A stretch of DNA of 64,000 bases from JACCWP01 sp963801045 (GTDB lineage: Bacteria > Actinomycetota > Actinomycetes > Propionibacteriales > Nocardioidaceae), in contig CAWDDC010000004.1 of NCBI GenBank assembly GCA_963801045.1, positions 620,001 through 684,000 on the forward strand. Direction: 5' to 3'. The translations under genes were made by a program, and so were the position numbers. Below, in pieces: positions 24,129 through 32,172 of this stretch (positions within the stretch are counted from its first letter, which is position 1; each line of letters starts with the position of its first letter). The notes beneath the pieces are model-generated. The model was not told the origin of the DNA, searched no databases, and saw nothing but the letters and a program-made list of their open reading frames with translations.

Positions 24129-25558
24129 CGCCCGAATACCGAGGCGAGCTCGGCACCGGACTGCATGTACTCGCGCCTGGGAACGCCGAAGTTCTCCAGG
24201 ATGGCTGGCGTGATCGACAGCGCAGAGACCTCGCTACGGTCTCGCGGCTTGTGCGACCGGTCGGCCGGGTCGTAGATCGTCAGCAGGCCCTCGGGAACGT
24301 GGTAGGCAGTCGTGTTCGATCGATCCTCGATCTCCACGGGCTCGAGGCCCAGGCTCTGCGGAGCGCACACCTTGCCCTTGAAGCGGACTGCCTTGGGGCG
24401 GTTGTGCAGATTGAGGTGACCGAGCTGCAGTGAGTAGAACCCGTTGTCGGCAGAGCGGTACGCGAGTGGGGCGCCGCGAATTCTCAACTTCTTCAGGTTC
24501 TGCTCGAAGGTGTCCCGGTAGGGCGCAGCGATCTCCACGTTGGTCTGCGGCAGCATCGCCGGACGGGTTTCCCAGCCGTGATCCGCGGGGAGGCCCATCG
24601 CCGACATGAAGGTCGGCACCTCGGTGAGGTAGAGCGCGGTCTCGAGGGGCTGGGCGACGGTCGGACCCTGCCCCATGCTGGCGGCGATCCAGAGCGTGTA
24701 GTCGGGGTGAGAGTCGACGAACTCCACCAGCCGCTGGATCATCTTGTCGGCCTGGGCCATGGCCCACGGGATCTCCTCGCGGTACTTCTCGATCCAATCG
24801 GCACCGAGCTCGACGGTGTCGTAGTCCTCGGGGTACGTGGCGGCCCAGTAGCGATGCATGGCCGAGGCGACGTGGTTGGTGAAGAACGAGGCGAAGGCCG
24901 GCTGCCGCTGTCCCAGCTGTTTCATGAACAGGTCGAACGCGAGCACGGCTTGGAACGTGCGCCGCCGGGTGCTCCGCCACGGACGCCTGCGCTCCGCGAT
25001 CAGCTGACGCGACAGGGCTGCGTACGTCTGGGGGCGGATGCCCAACGCCGGCGTCTTCTTGAGCACGGTCAAGGCGTCCTTGACCGGAACGCCGGTGTCG
25101 ACGTTCCGTGCCGACTCGCGAGCCATCTTGAGGTTCAGGCTCTGGAATGTCGACAGCTCCGGCGGGAAAGCCGCCGGATCCGAGGCAAACGCGTCTGGCA
25201 CGTAGAAGCTGTAGGAATCCATGTCCGGGGGCACCGGATAGGTGTGCAGGCTTCCGAAGACACCTACCGACACACCTGACGCGTGCAACACCTGCCAGAT
25301 CGGCGGGTACTTCTCATCGGCCGCCGAGTGGTCCTGACCGAGGTCCCCGATCATGTGGTGCTCATCGTTCACACCGCGGTGCAGGGAGGGCCACGTCGTC
25401 CACGGCGACAGGTGTCCACGATCCGCTGCCACGGCGCAGAAGCTGTGTGACACCGGAAGCAGGCCCGCCAGGGCGCTCTGCCGATGTGCATCGACGTGAT
25501 CGTCCACTATCCGCCAGGGGACTTCGTTCAGCTCGAGCAGAATGACCTTACGAGGCAT
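24125..25558 (-). CDS. Alkaline-phosphatase-superfamily-like protein, lower GC than neighbours
   Basis: 477 residues from ATG 25558. The start MPRKVILLELNEVPWRIVD resembles the first metal-binding strand of phosphodiesterase/nucleotide pyrophosphatase-like proteins, and SPWTTWPSLHRGVND would carry the nucleophile region with Thr. YTLWIAASMGQG sits where this family usually has a DHG-type metal motif, but the ligands look altered. No signal peptide. The gene is roughly 60 % GC, against over 70 % around it, which points to horizontal acquisition. It overlaps the dehydrogenase gene (ATGA). Envelope polymer metabolism is possible but unproven. Confidence 0.55.
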   Translation of the reverse strand: MPRKVILLELNEVPWRIVDDHVDAHRQSALAGLLPVSHSFCAVAADRGHLSPWTTWPSLHRGVNDEHHMIGDLGQDHSAADEKYPPIWQVLHASGVSVGVFGSLHTYPVPPDMDSYSFYVPDAFASDPAAFPPELSTFQSLNLKMARESARNVDTGVPVKDALTVLKKTPALGIRPQTYAALSRQLIAERRRPWRSTRRRTFQAVLAFDLFMKQLGQRQPAFASFFTNHVASAMHRYWAATYPEDYDTVELGADWIEKYREEIPWAMAQADKMIQRLVEFVDSHPDYTLWIAASMGQGPTVAQPLETALYLTEVPTFMSAMGLPADHGWETRPAMLPQTNVEIAAPYRDTFEQNLKKLRIRGAPLAYRSADNGFYSLQLGHLNLHNRPKAVRFKGKVCAPQSLGLEPVEIEDRSNTTAYHVPEGLLTIYDPADRSHKPRDRSEVSALSITPAILENFGVPRREYMQSGAELASVFGR

Positions 25559-25648
25559 GGGCGGGAGGGTACCCAGGACCGGCGCAACCCCGCACGGTCG
25601 GTGGGGTCTGCCAGTCTGATCGGCACCGAGCACTCCTGGAGGTGCCAG

Positions 25649-26092
25649 ATGGCTGTCTCGTACCAGCTCGTGGTCGACTGCACGTCGCCCGAACCGCTGG
25701 CGCACTTCTGGGCCGAGGCCTTGCACTACGTCATCGCACCTCCGCCGCCCGACTTCGACTCGTGGGACGACTTCTTCCGGTCGATCGGTGTGCCCGACGA
25801 CGAGCTGGGCCACGGCGCCGACAGCATCGAGGACCCGAACGGTGAGGGTCCGCGCATCTGGTTCCAGATCGTCCCGGAGAAGAAGTCGATCAAGAACCGC
25901 CTCCACATCGACGTCAACGCGAGCGGTGGCCGCGGTGCGTCGCTCGACGTGCGGCGCGAGCGGGTCGAGGCGGAGGCGGCGCGGCTGGTGTCGCTGGGTG
26001 CGACGCGGCTGCACACGATCGTCGAGGAGGGCCTGGACCACTACGCGGTCGCGCTGACCGATCCCGAGGGCAACGAGTTCGACATCAACTAG
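25649..26092 (+). CDS. VOC (glyoxalase/bleomycin-resistance-like) protein
   Basis: 147 residues from ATG 25649 with TGGAGG 6 nt upstream. A single vicinal oxygen chelate module of the 'glyoxalase-like' type: YQLVVDCTSPEPLAHFWAEAL opens the fold, RLHIDVNA and DPEGNEFDIN are the usual later strands and metal-ligand region. The substrate cannot be predicted. Its stop overlaps the tctA stop on the other strand. It is divergent from the phosphatase-like gene, with 90 nt between them. Confidence 0.85.
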   Translation: MAVSYQLVVDCTSPEPLAHFWAEALHYVIAPPPPDFDSWDDFFRSIGVPDDELGHGADSIEDPNGEGPRIWFQIVPEKKSIKNRLHIDVNASGGRGASLDVRRERVEAEAARLVSLGATRLHTIVEEGLDHYAVALTDPEGNEFDIN

Positions 26093-27585
26093 CGGGACAC
26101 CGGCTGGCGGCTCCCGAACCGGGTCAGCAGCGGCGGCGCCACCAGCGCGAGCACAGCGATCGCCCACAACGTGATGGTGAGCGGGGAGCCCCAGAGCACG
26201 GACCAGTCGCCCTCGGACAGTGCGAGGGCGCGGCGCAGCTGCTCCTCGGCGATCGGCCCGAGGATGAGGCCGACCACCGCGGGAGCGACGGGCACCTCGG
26301 CCAGCCGCATCAGGACGGCCAGCAGGCCGAGCACGTAGAGCAGCATCAGGTCGGCGAACGACCCGCCGGAGGCGAAGGTCCCCAGGGTGGCGAACACCAG
26401 GATGCCGGCGTAGATGGTGTGCGCCGGGATCGTGAGCAGCCGGGCCCAGATCCGCACCAGCGGCAGGTTGAGCACCAGCAGCATGACGTTGCCGATGTAG
26501 AGGCTGGCCAGCAGCGCGTACACAAGCGGGCCCGACTCGGTGAACAGCTCCGGGCCGGGCTGGAGGCCGTACGACTGGAACGCGGTGAGGATCACAGCGG
26601 CCGTCGCCGACGTGGGCAGCCCGATCGTCAGCAGCGGGACCAGCACGCCGGCTGCGGCGGCGTTGTTGGCGGCCTCCGGTCCGGCCACGCCCTCGATGGC
26701 GCCGTGGCCGAACTCCTCGGGGTGCTTGGACAGCCGTTTCTCGGTGGCGTAGCTGAGGAACGTCGGGATCTCCGCGCCGCCCGCCGGGAGGCTCCCGATC
26801 GGGAACCCGTACGCAGTGCCGCGCAGCCATGCCGGCCAGGACCGGCGCCAGTCCTCGCGGGACATCACGGCGCGGCCGCGCAGCGGCTCGACGGTGCCGC
26901 CACCACCGCCCGCCAGCGCGTGACTGAACACCTCGCCGAGGGCGAACAGCGCGACCACGACGATCACCACGTCGATGCCGTCGAGCAGCGTCGGCATCCC
27001 GAAGGTCAGCCGGGCCTGCCCGCTCAGGCTCTCGATGCCGACCAGCCCGATCGTGACCCCGATCAGCAGGCTGGCGAGGCCCTTGAGCAGGTTCGGTCCC
27101 AGCAACGTGGCGACCGTGACGAACGCGATCGCCATCAGGCCCACGTAGTCGGCGGAGGTGAGGCTCACCGCGACGTCGGCGAACCACGGCGCGACGAACG
27201 TGAGCGCGATGGTGCCGATGGTGCCCGCGACGAAGCTGCCGATCGCGGCGGTCGCGAGCGCGGAGGCGGCGCGGCCCGCGCGGGCCATCTTGTTGCCCTC
27301 GAGGGCGGACACCATGGACGCGCTCTCGCCCGGTGTGTTCAGCAGGATCGAGGTCGTCGACCCGCCGTACATACCGCCGTAGTAGACGCCGGCGAACATG
27401 ATCAGTGCGCTGGTGGGCTCGAGCTTGAACGTGATCGGCAGCAGCAGCGCGACGGTCAGGGCGGGGCCGATGCCCGGCAGCACGCCGACCGCGGTGCCGA
27501 TGGTGACGCCGACCAGGGCCCACATCAGGTTCTCCGGCGTGAGGGCGTCGCCGAAGCCCTCGATCAGCTGGTTGAGCGCATCCAT
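26089..27585 (-). CDS. tctA: Tripartite tricarboxylate transporter, large permease (TctA)
   Basis: 498 residues from ATG 27585, with about 12 hydrophobic helices. Signature TctA segments: GVLPGIGPALTVALLLPITF near the N-terminus, YYGGMYGGSTTSILLNTPGE in the first half, and PIGSLPAGGAEIPTFLSYATEK in the second repeat. It forms the substrate channel of a sodium- or proton-coupled secondary transporter fed by a periplasmic-type binding protein. It is the last gene of tctC-tctB-tctA; TctB ends 1 nt upstream. Confidence 0.95.
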   Translation of the reverse strand: MDALNQLIEGFGDALTPENLMWALVGVTIGTAVGVLPGIGPALTVALLLPITFKLEPTSALIMFAGVYYGGMYGGSTTSILLNTPGESASMVSALEGNKMARAGRAASALATAAIGSFVAGTIGTIALTFVAPWFADVAVSLTSADYVGLMAIAFVTVATLLGPNLLKGLASLLIGVTIGLVGIESLSGQARLTFGMPTLLDGIDVVIVVVALFALGEVFSHALAGGGGGTVEPLRGRAVMSREDWRRSWPAWLRGTAYGFPIGSLPAGGAEIPTFLSYATEKRLSKHPEEFGHGAIEGVAGPEAANNAAAAGVLVPLLTIGLPTSATAAVILTAFQSYGLQPGPELFTESGPLVYALLASLYIGNVMLLVLNLPLVRIWARLLTIPAHTIYAGILVFATLGTFASGGSFADLMLLYVLGLLAVLMRLAEVPVAPAVVGLILGPIAEEQLRRALALSEGDWSVLWGSPLTITLWAIAVLALVAPPLLTRFGSRQPVSR

Positions 27586-27586
27586 C

Positions 27587-28144
27587 TCAGAACCCCCACG
27601 GCCCGGCCGGGAGGGTGATGCCGATCAGCTCGTCGAAGACCAGGAAGACCACCGCCGCGACGATCCAGCCGTACGCCAGCGCGCGGGTGCGGTTCGGGGC
27701 GCCGAGCAGCAGCGCGGACGTGGTGAACAGCAGCGTCGACGACACGACGAAGCCGAGGTACGGAACCAGCGCCGCGTACAGCACCAGCGTGCCGACCACC
27801 GCCGCGAGCCGCAGCCACTGCTGCTTGGTGGTGTGCTCCGAGTACTCCCACACGCCCATTGACCTGCGGCCCTGCACCACCAGGCCCAGGCCCACGACCA
27901 GCAGCAGCACCCCCACGAGGAGCGGAGCGGCGGCAGGCCCGACGGTCTCGTCGCTGTCGGGCAGTCGCAGCGCGTCGACGACGGTCACCACCGCCATCAC
28001 CGCGAGGACACCGCCCAGCACCATCGTCGCGGGCGCCGTGCGGCGGTCGTCGTCGACGCCGAGGGCCCGGGCCTCCTCGTCGCCGACCAGCGACTCCCGC
28101 AGGCTGTGCGGCTCGTGCTCCCTCGGGTGCTCGCGGTCGGTCAT
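27587..28144 (-). CDS. tctB: Tripartite tricarboxylate transporter, small membrane subunit (TctB)
   Basis: 185 residues from ATG 28144. After a 40-residue hydrophilic N-terminus there are four helices: TMVLGGVLAVMAVVTVVDAL, AAPLLVGVLLLVVGLGLVV, WLRLAAVVGTLVLYAAL and the last with YGWIVAAVVFLVFDELIGI. The layout and size are typical for the poorly conserved TctB subunit, and its place between tctC and tctA supports the call. The ATG overlaps the tctC stop. Confidence 0.9.
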   Translation of the reverse strand: MTDREHPREHEPHSLRESLVGDEEARALGVDDDRRTAPATMVLGGVLAVMAVVTVVDALRLPDSDETVGPAAAPLLVGVLLLVVGLGLVVQGRRSMGVWEYSEHTTKQQWLRLAAVVGTLVLYAALVPYLGFVVSSTLLFTTSALLLGAPNRTRALAYGWIVAAVVFLVFDELIGITLPAGPWGF

Positions 28145-29160
28145 GCCACCTCTCCGATCTGGAGGTCCTCCACGACCTGCGCGGTGCGCTCCTCCTCGGC
28201 AGCGATGAACTCCTCGAACTCCGGGCCGGGCAGGGTGGCGTCGCCCCAGCCGTAGCTCTCCAGCGCGTCCGCCCACTCGGGGGTGTCGATCATCTCCATC
28301 ACCAGCTCCTCGAGCTCGGCCTCCTGCTCGGCGGATATGCCCGGCGGGGCGACCACCCCGCGCCAGTTGGTGATCTCGACGTCGATGCCGGACTCCACCA
28401 GCGTCGGCACGTCCTCGAGCAGCGGCATCCGGTCGGCGCTCGACACGGCCAGGGCCCGTACGTCGCCGGAGTCGATCTGGGGCAGGATCTCGGAGACGCC
28501 GAAGATGCCGATCGTGGCGCTGCCCGACAGCACCGTCGCCACCGCCTCGCCACCGCCGGCGTGCGCGATGTAGTTGACGTCGCCGGGGTCGGATCCGACC
28601 GCCTCGGCCATCAGTCCGGACATGATCTGCTCGACGCCGCCCGCCGAGCCGCCCGCGATCGACACGCCTGCGAGGTCGGTCTCCATCTGCTGGGCCAGGT
28701 CGTCGACGGTCTCGAGCTCGGAGTCGTCGGGCACCACGATCACCTGCGAGTCGGTGGTGAGCCGGACCAGCGGTGTCGTGTCCTCCAGCGTCACCGACGT
28801 GTTGTTGGCCTCGATCGCGCCGATCATGATCAGTCCGGTCACCATCAGCTCGTTGGGCTCGCCGGTCAGCTGCTCGAACTGGCTCAGCCCGATGGTGCCG
28901 CCCGCGCCGCCGACGTTGTAGACCTCGCTGCGGCCCACGACGTCCTGCAGCGCCTCCTGCATCGCCCGCGACGTCTGGTCCCAGCCGCCGCCGGGGTCCG
29001 CGGGCGCCATGATCTTCAGCTGCTCGCCCTCGAGCACGTCCTGGGTCACGTCGTCGCGGGCGTCGTCGGCGCGGACGCTCAGGACCACGAGCACGACGGC
29101 CAGCGCGAGCGCGAGCACGTACGGGAGGGTCCGCAGCCAGGACCGGCCGGCAGCTGTCAT
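28141..29160 (-). CDS. tctC: Tripartite tricarboxylate transporter solute-binding protein (TctC)
   Basis: 339 residues from ATG 29160. An N-terminal hydrophobic segment (residues about 12-29) is a signal peptide or anchor without an obvious lipobox. The mature part is Bug/TctC family: KIMAPADPGGGWDQTSRAMQ is the ligand-binding N-terminal motif, followed by VYNVGGAGGTIGL and the carboxylate-binding region VSIAGGSAGG. It captures a di- or tricarboxylate outside the membrane and delivers it to TctAB. It is first in its operon and divergent from the dehydrogenase gene. Confidence 0.94.
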   Translation of the reverse strand: MTAAGRSWLRTLPYVLALALAVVLVVLSVRADDARDDVTQDVLEGEQLKIMAPADPGGGWDQTSRAMQEALQDVVGRSEVYNVGGAGGTIGLSQFEQLTGEPNELMVTGLIMIGAIEANNTSVTLEDTTPLVRLTTDSQVIVVPDDSELETVDDLAQQMETDLAGVSIAGGSAGGVEQIMSGLMAEAVGSDPGDVNYIAHAGGGEAVATVLSGSATIGIFGVSEILPQIDSGDVRALAVSSADRMPLLEDVPTLVESGIDVEITNWRGVVAPPGISAEQEAELEELVMEMIDTPEWADALESYGWGDATLPGPEFEEFIAAEEERTAQVVEDLQIGEVA

Positions 29161-29203
29161 GGTTCCTCCGGGTTCGGGGTGGTTCCGGGAGCGTACCGGG
29201 TAG

Positions 29204-29215
29204 ACTGTATACAGT
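29204..29215. promoter_or_regulatory. GntR-type palindromic operator between tctC and tcuA
   Basis: ACTGTATACAGT is a perfect 12-bp palindrome in the 86-nt divergent region, set in an unusually AT-rich stretch that continues as TGTAT. TGTATACA-type cores are typical sites for GntR/FCD regulators of organic-acid catabolism. It lies 43 nt from tctC and 31 nt from tcuA. No GntR gene is in the window. Confidence 0.6.
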
Positions 29216-29246
29216 TGTATCCCTGACCTGGCGAGGAGGACCGGAC

Positions 29247-30722
29247 GTGGCGGACGCGTGGCACGAGCAGGTCGACGTGGTGGTCGTCGGCGGAGGCAAC
29301 GCGGGCTTCAGCGCCGCCCATGCCGCCGTGGCGCGTGGCCGGCAGGTGCTGCTGTGCGAGAAGGGCACGCCGGACGAGGCGGGAGGCAACAGCTACTACA
29401 CGGCGGGTGCGTTCCGGATCGCGCACGACGGGCTGGCCGACGTCGCCGACCTGCTCGACGCCGACGACCGGCTCGCGACCACGGTGCTGCCTGCGTACGA
29501 CCGGGAGGCGTTCACCGCGGACATGGAGCGGATCACCGCGGGGCGCAACGACCCCGGGCTGACCCGGGTGCTCGTCGACGACAGCCAAGCGACGCTGCGC
29601 TGGCTGCACGGGCTCGGGCTGCGGTTCCGGCTGATGTACGAGCGCCAGGCCTACCCCGGTCCGGACGGTGGCCACGTGTTCTGGGGCGGGCTCGCGGTGG
29701 GCAGCGTGGACGGCGGCAAGGGCCTGGTGGCCCAGCACACCGAGGCGGCCCGGGCCGGCGGGGTGGAGATGCGCTACGGCCGTGCCTGCACCGACCTCGT
29801 CCACGACGGCGACCGGGTCGCCGGGGTGCGCTGGCGCGACGCCGACGGCAGCAACGGCACGACCCACGCCGAGTCGGTCGTGCTCGCCGCCGGTGGCTTC
29901 GAGGCCGACGCCGCGATGCGCAAGGAGCACCTGGGCTCCGAGTGGGCCCGGGCCAAGGTCCGCGGCACGCCCCTCAACACCGGTGACATGCTGCGCGCGG
30001 CGCTCGAGATCGGCGCGGCCCCGCACGGCGACTGGGGCACCTGTCACAGCGTCGCCTGGGACGCCGGCGCCGCCGACGAGGGCGACCGCGAGCTGACCAA
30101 CCGGCTGACCCGTGGCGGCTACCCGCTCGGCATCGTGGTCAACCGCGACGGCGTGCGCTTCGTCGACGAGGGCAGCGACTTCCGCAACTACACCTATGCC
30201 AGGTACGGCGCCGAGATCCTGCGCCAGCCCGGCGGGGTCGCCTACCAGGTCTTCGACGCCACCACCCGGCCGATGCTGCGCACCGAGGAGTACGACAGCC
30301 CCGGCATCTCGGTGCACACGGCGGACAGCGTGTCCGGGCTGGCCGCGGCGGCCGGCATCGACGCCGACGCGCTGGCGCGCACGGTGCGCGAGTTCAACGC
30401 GTCGATCGACCGGTCGGTGCCGTTCGACGCCGCGGTCAAGGACGGTCGTGCCGCCCCGGTGCAGCCGCCCAAGAGCAACTGGGCGCTGGCGCTGGAGGAG
30501 CCGCCCTACTACGCGTTCCCGGTGACCTGCGGGATCACGTTCACCTTCGGCGGCCTGCACACCGACACCGACGGGCGGGTCCTGGACGCGTCCGGCGGGC
30601 CGGTGCCGGGGCTGTGGTGCTGCGGCGAGATGCTCGGCGGTCTGTTCAGCGGCAACTACCCGGGTGGCACCGGGCTGACCGCGGGTGCGGTGTTCGGCCG
30701 GCGGGCCGGGAGCCTGGCCTGA
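29247..30722 (+). CDS. tcuA: FAD-dependent tricarballylate dehydrogenase (TcuA-like)
   Basis: 491 residues from GTG 29247 with GAGGAGGA upstream. The FAD-binding VVVVGGGNAGFSAAHAAV is at 11-28, GGNSYYTAGAFR follows, and the C-terminal dinucleotide motif is FSGNYPGGTGLTAGAVFGR. It belongs to the fumarate reductase/succinate dehydrogenase flavoprotein group and matches TcuA, which oxidises tricarballylate to cis-aconitate in Salmonella. TcuB, the electron-transfer partner, is not present here. Divergence from a tricarboxylate transporter with a shared operator supports a joint role; the true substrate may be another carboxylate. Confidence 0.85.
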   Translation: MADAWHEQVDVVVVGGGNAGFSAAHAAVARGRQVLLCEKGTPDEAGGNSYYTAGAFRIAHDGLADVADLLDADDRLATTVLPAYDREAFTADMERITAGRNDPGLTRVLVDDSQATLRWLHGLGLRFRLMYERQAYPGPDGGHVFWGGLAVGSVDGGKGLVAQHTEAARAGGVEMRYGRACTDLVHDGDRVAGVRWRDADGSNGTTHAESVVLAAGGFEADAAMRKEHLGSEWARAKVRGTPLNTGDMLRAALEIGAAPHGDWGTCHSVAWDAGAADEGDRELTNRLTRGGYPLGIVVNRDGVRFVDEGSDFRNYTYARYGAEILRQPGGVAYQVFDATTRPMLRTEEYDSPGISVHTADSVSGLAAAAGIDADALARTVREFNASIDRSVPFDAAVKDGRAAPVQPPKSNWALALEEPPYYAFPVTCGITFTFGGLHTDTDGRVLDASGGPVPGLWCCGEMLGGLFSGNYPGGTGLTAGAVFGRRAGSLA

Positions 30723-30741
30723 GCCCGGCTGACGTGGAGGG

Positions 30742-32085
30742 CTAGCCGGACAGCCCGCTCGGCCGGCAGAGGTCGTCACTGATGTCGTCGGTGCGGTCCT
30801 CGATGATCAGCTCGAACAGCTGGTCGGAGCGCTCCTCGTCCCAGGTCGCGTCGCCGGCGGCCAGCGGCACCGTGCAGGTCTTGCCGCCGCCGCTCACCTC
30901 TCCCATCGCCCACGCGAACCGGGCCAGGTCGATCGGCCCGACGTCCTCGCCGATCCGCAGCGAGTCGGAGCCGGAGTTCGCCAGGCTGAAGTACCGCCAC
31001 GGGTTCAGCAGCGTCCAGGGTGACGCGGCCTCGTCGGCGATCGAGCTCACCACCTCACGCTGGTTCTGGACCCGCTGCAGGTCGGCGATCGCGAACTTGC
31101 GGGTGCGGGCGTAGCCGAGGGCGGTCGGCCCGTCCGCTTCCTGGCAGCCGGACTCGATGTTCAGGCCGGCCTTCTTGTCCTCGATCGCGTCCTCCGGGCA
31201 GATCTCCACGCCGCCGAGCGCGTCGACGATGTTGACGAAGCCGCCGAGGCCGATCTCGACGTAGCCGTCGACCCGGATGCCGGTGTTCTGCTCGACCGTC
31301 TCCACGAGGAGCTCGGGGCCGCCGAACGAGTACGCCGCGTTGATCTTGTTGGTTCCCTCGCCGGGGATGTCGACCGGCGAGTCGCGCGGGAGCGACACCA
31401 ACGTGGTCGGGCCGTCGCCGGTGTGCAGCAGCATGATCGTGTCGGTTCGGTCGCCCTCGGCGTTGCCGGTGGACAGGTCCTGGCGCTCCTCCTCGGTCAG
31501 CCCCTCGCGGCTGTCCGAGCCGACCACGAGGTACGTCGCCCCGGGCTGGTCACCGGGCCGGTCGCCGTCCGGCTCCGCATCGACCTTGCCGATCTGGGTC
31601 CAGGCCCAGATCGGCACCGCGATGAGAAACAGGATCCAGACCAGGAACAGCGCGAGCAGCACCCGGCGGATGGTCCGGCCGCGGTTGCCCGGCTTGCCCG
31701 GCTTGCCGGGCGGCGGCGGGGTGGGCCCGTCCCGCCGCACCGGTGTGCCGGGAGGGGGGAGGTTCGGCGGGGCCAGCGCCTCCTGCGGGGGCTGCGGCTG
31801 CTGTGACTGGCGTGGCGGGGGGTCCCGCGGCGCGGGCGGCGGGCTCGCGGACGGCGGCCTCGCGGGTGGCGGGTCCGCGGGCGGCGGGTCCGCGGGCGGC
31901 GGGTCCGCGGGCGGCGGGTCCGCGGGCATCGCCTGGGTGGCGTCCGGGTCGGGCCCCTGCTCCCCGTCGGAGGGCGGCGGCATGGCCCGGGTCGCGTCGG
32001 GGTCGGCGTCCTCACCGCCGGGCCGCGACGTCCCGTACAGCCAGCGGTACTGGTCGTCGTCGGACGAGCCGGGGCGATCGGGCAT
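30742..32085 (-). CDS. LytR-CpsA-Psr (LCP) family transferase with Pro-rich cytoplasmic tail
   Basis: 447 residues from ATG 32085. A 130-residue N-terminal cytoplasmic region carries TRAMPPP/TQAMP motifs and repeated PPPAD, then one transmembrane helix (RVLLALFLVWILFLIAVPIW), then the LCP domain: LVVGSDSREGL, GDRTDTIMLLH, LPRDSPVDIPGEGTNKIN and GYARTRKFAIADLQRVQNQR. The Asp and Arg residues that bind the pyrophosphate of the polyprenyl donor are kept. It should ligate a glycopolymer to peptidoglycan. The Thr-containing tail could be a kinase target. It lies at the head of the galactan locus, divergent from a second LCP gene. Confidence 0.9.
   Translation of the reverse strand: MPDRPGSSDDDQYRWLYGTSRPGGEDADPDATRAMPPPSDGEQGPDPDATQAMPADPPPADPPPADPPPADPPPARPPSASPPPAPRDPPPRQSQQPQPPQEALAPPNLPPPGTPVRRDGPTPPPPGKPGKPGNRGRTIRRVLLALFLVWILFLIAVPIWAWTQIGKVDAEPDGDRPGDQPGATYLVVGSDSREGLTEEERQDLSTGNAEGDRTDTIMLLHTGDGPTTLVSLPRDSPVDIPGEGTNKINAAYSFGGPELLVETVEQNTGIRVDGYVEIGLGGFVNIVDALGGVEICPEDAIEDKKAGLNIESGCQEADGPTALGYARTRKFAIADLQRVQNQREVVSSIADEAASPWTLLNPWRYFSLANSGSDSLRIGEDVGPIDLARFAWAMGEVSGGGKTCTVPLAAGDATWDEERSDQLFELIIEDRTDDISDDLCRPSGLSG
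31871..31928. repeat. 15-bp tandem repeat coding for PPADP units
   Basis: Three perfect copies and a 13-nt partial fourth copy of GGGTCCGCGGGCGGC within the LCP gene, coding on the minus strand for PPADPPPADP. The nucleotide identity between copies suggests recent expansion by slippage, so the tail length may vary between strains. Confidence 0.85.
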
Positions 32086-32172
32086 CCGGTCAGCGTACGG
32101 GAGCCACGCCTGCTCCGATCGCACCGGCGTGCCGTGACTGCTGTGACGCCTGATGCTGGTGATACTCGGACG

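Noticed and set aside
24125..27523. A very long open frame on the minus strand spanning three gene regions
   Set aside because: Only its last 477 codons match a protein; the rest runs antisense to the VOC gene and out of frame through tctA, as expected in very GC-rich DNA with few stop codons.
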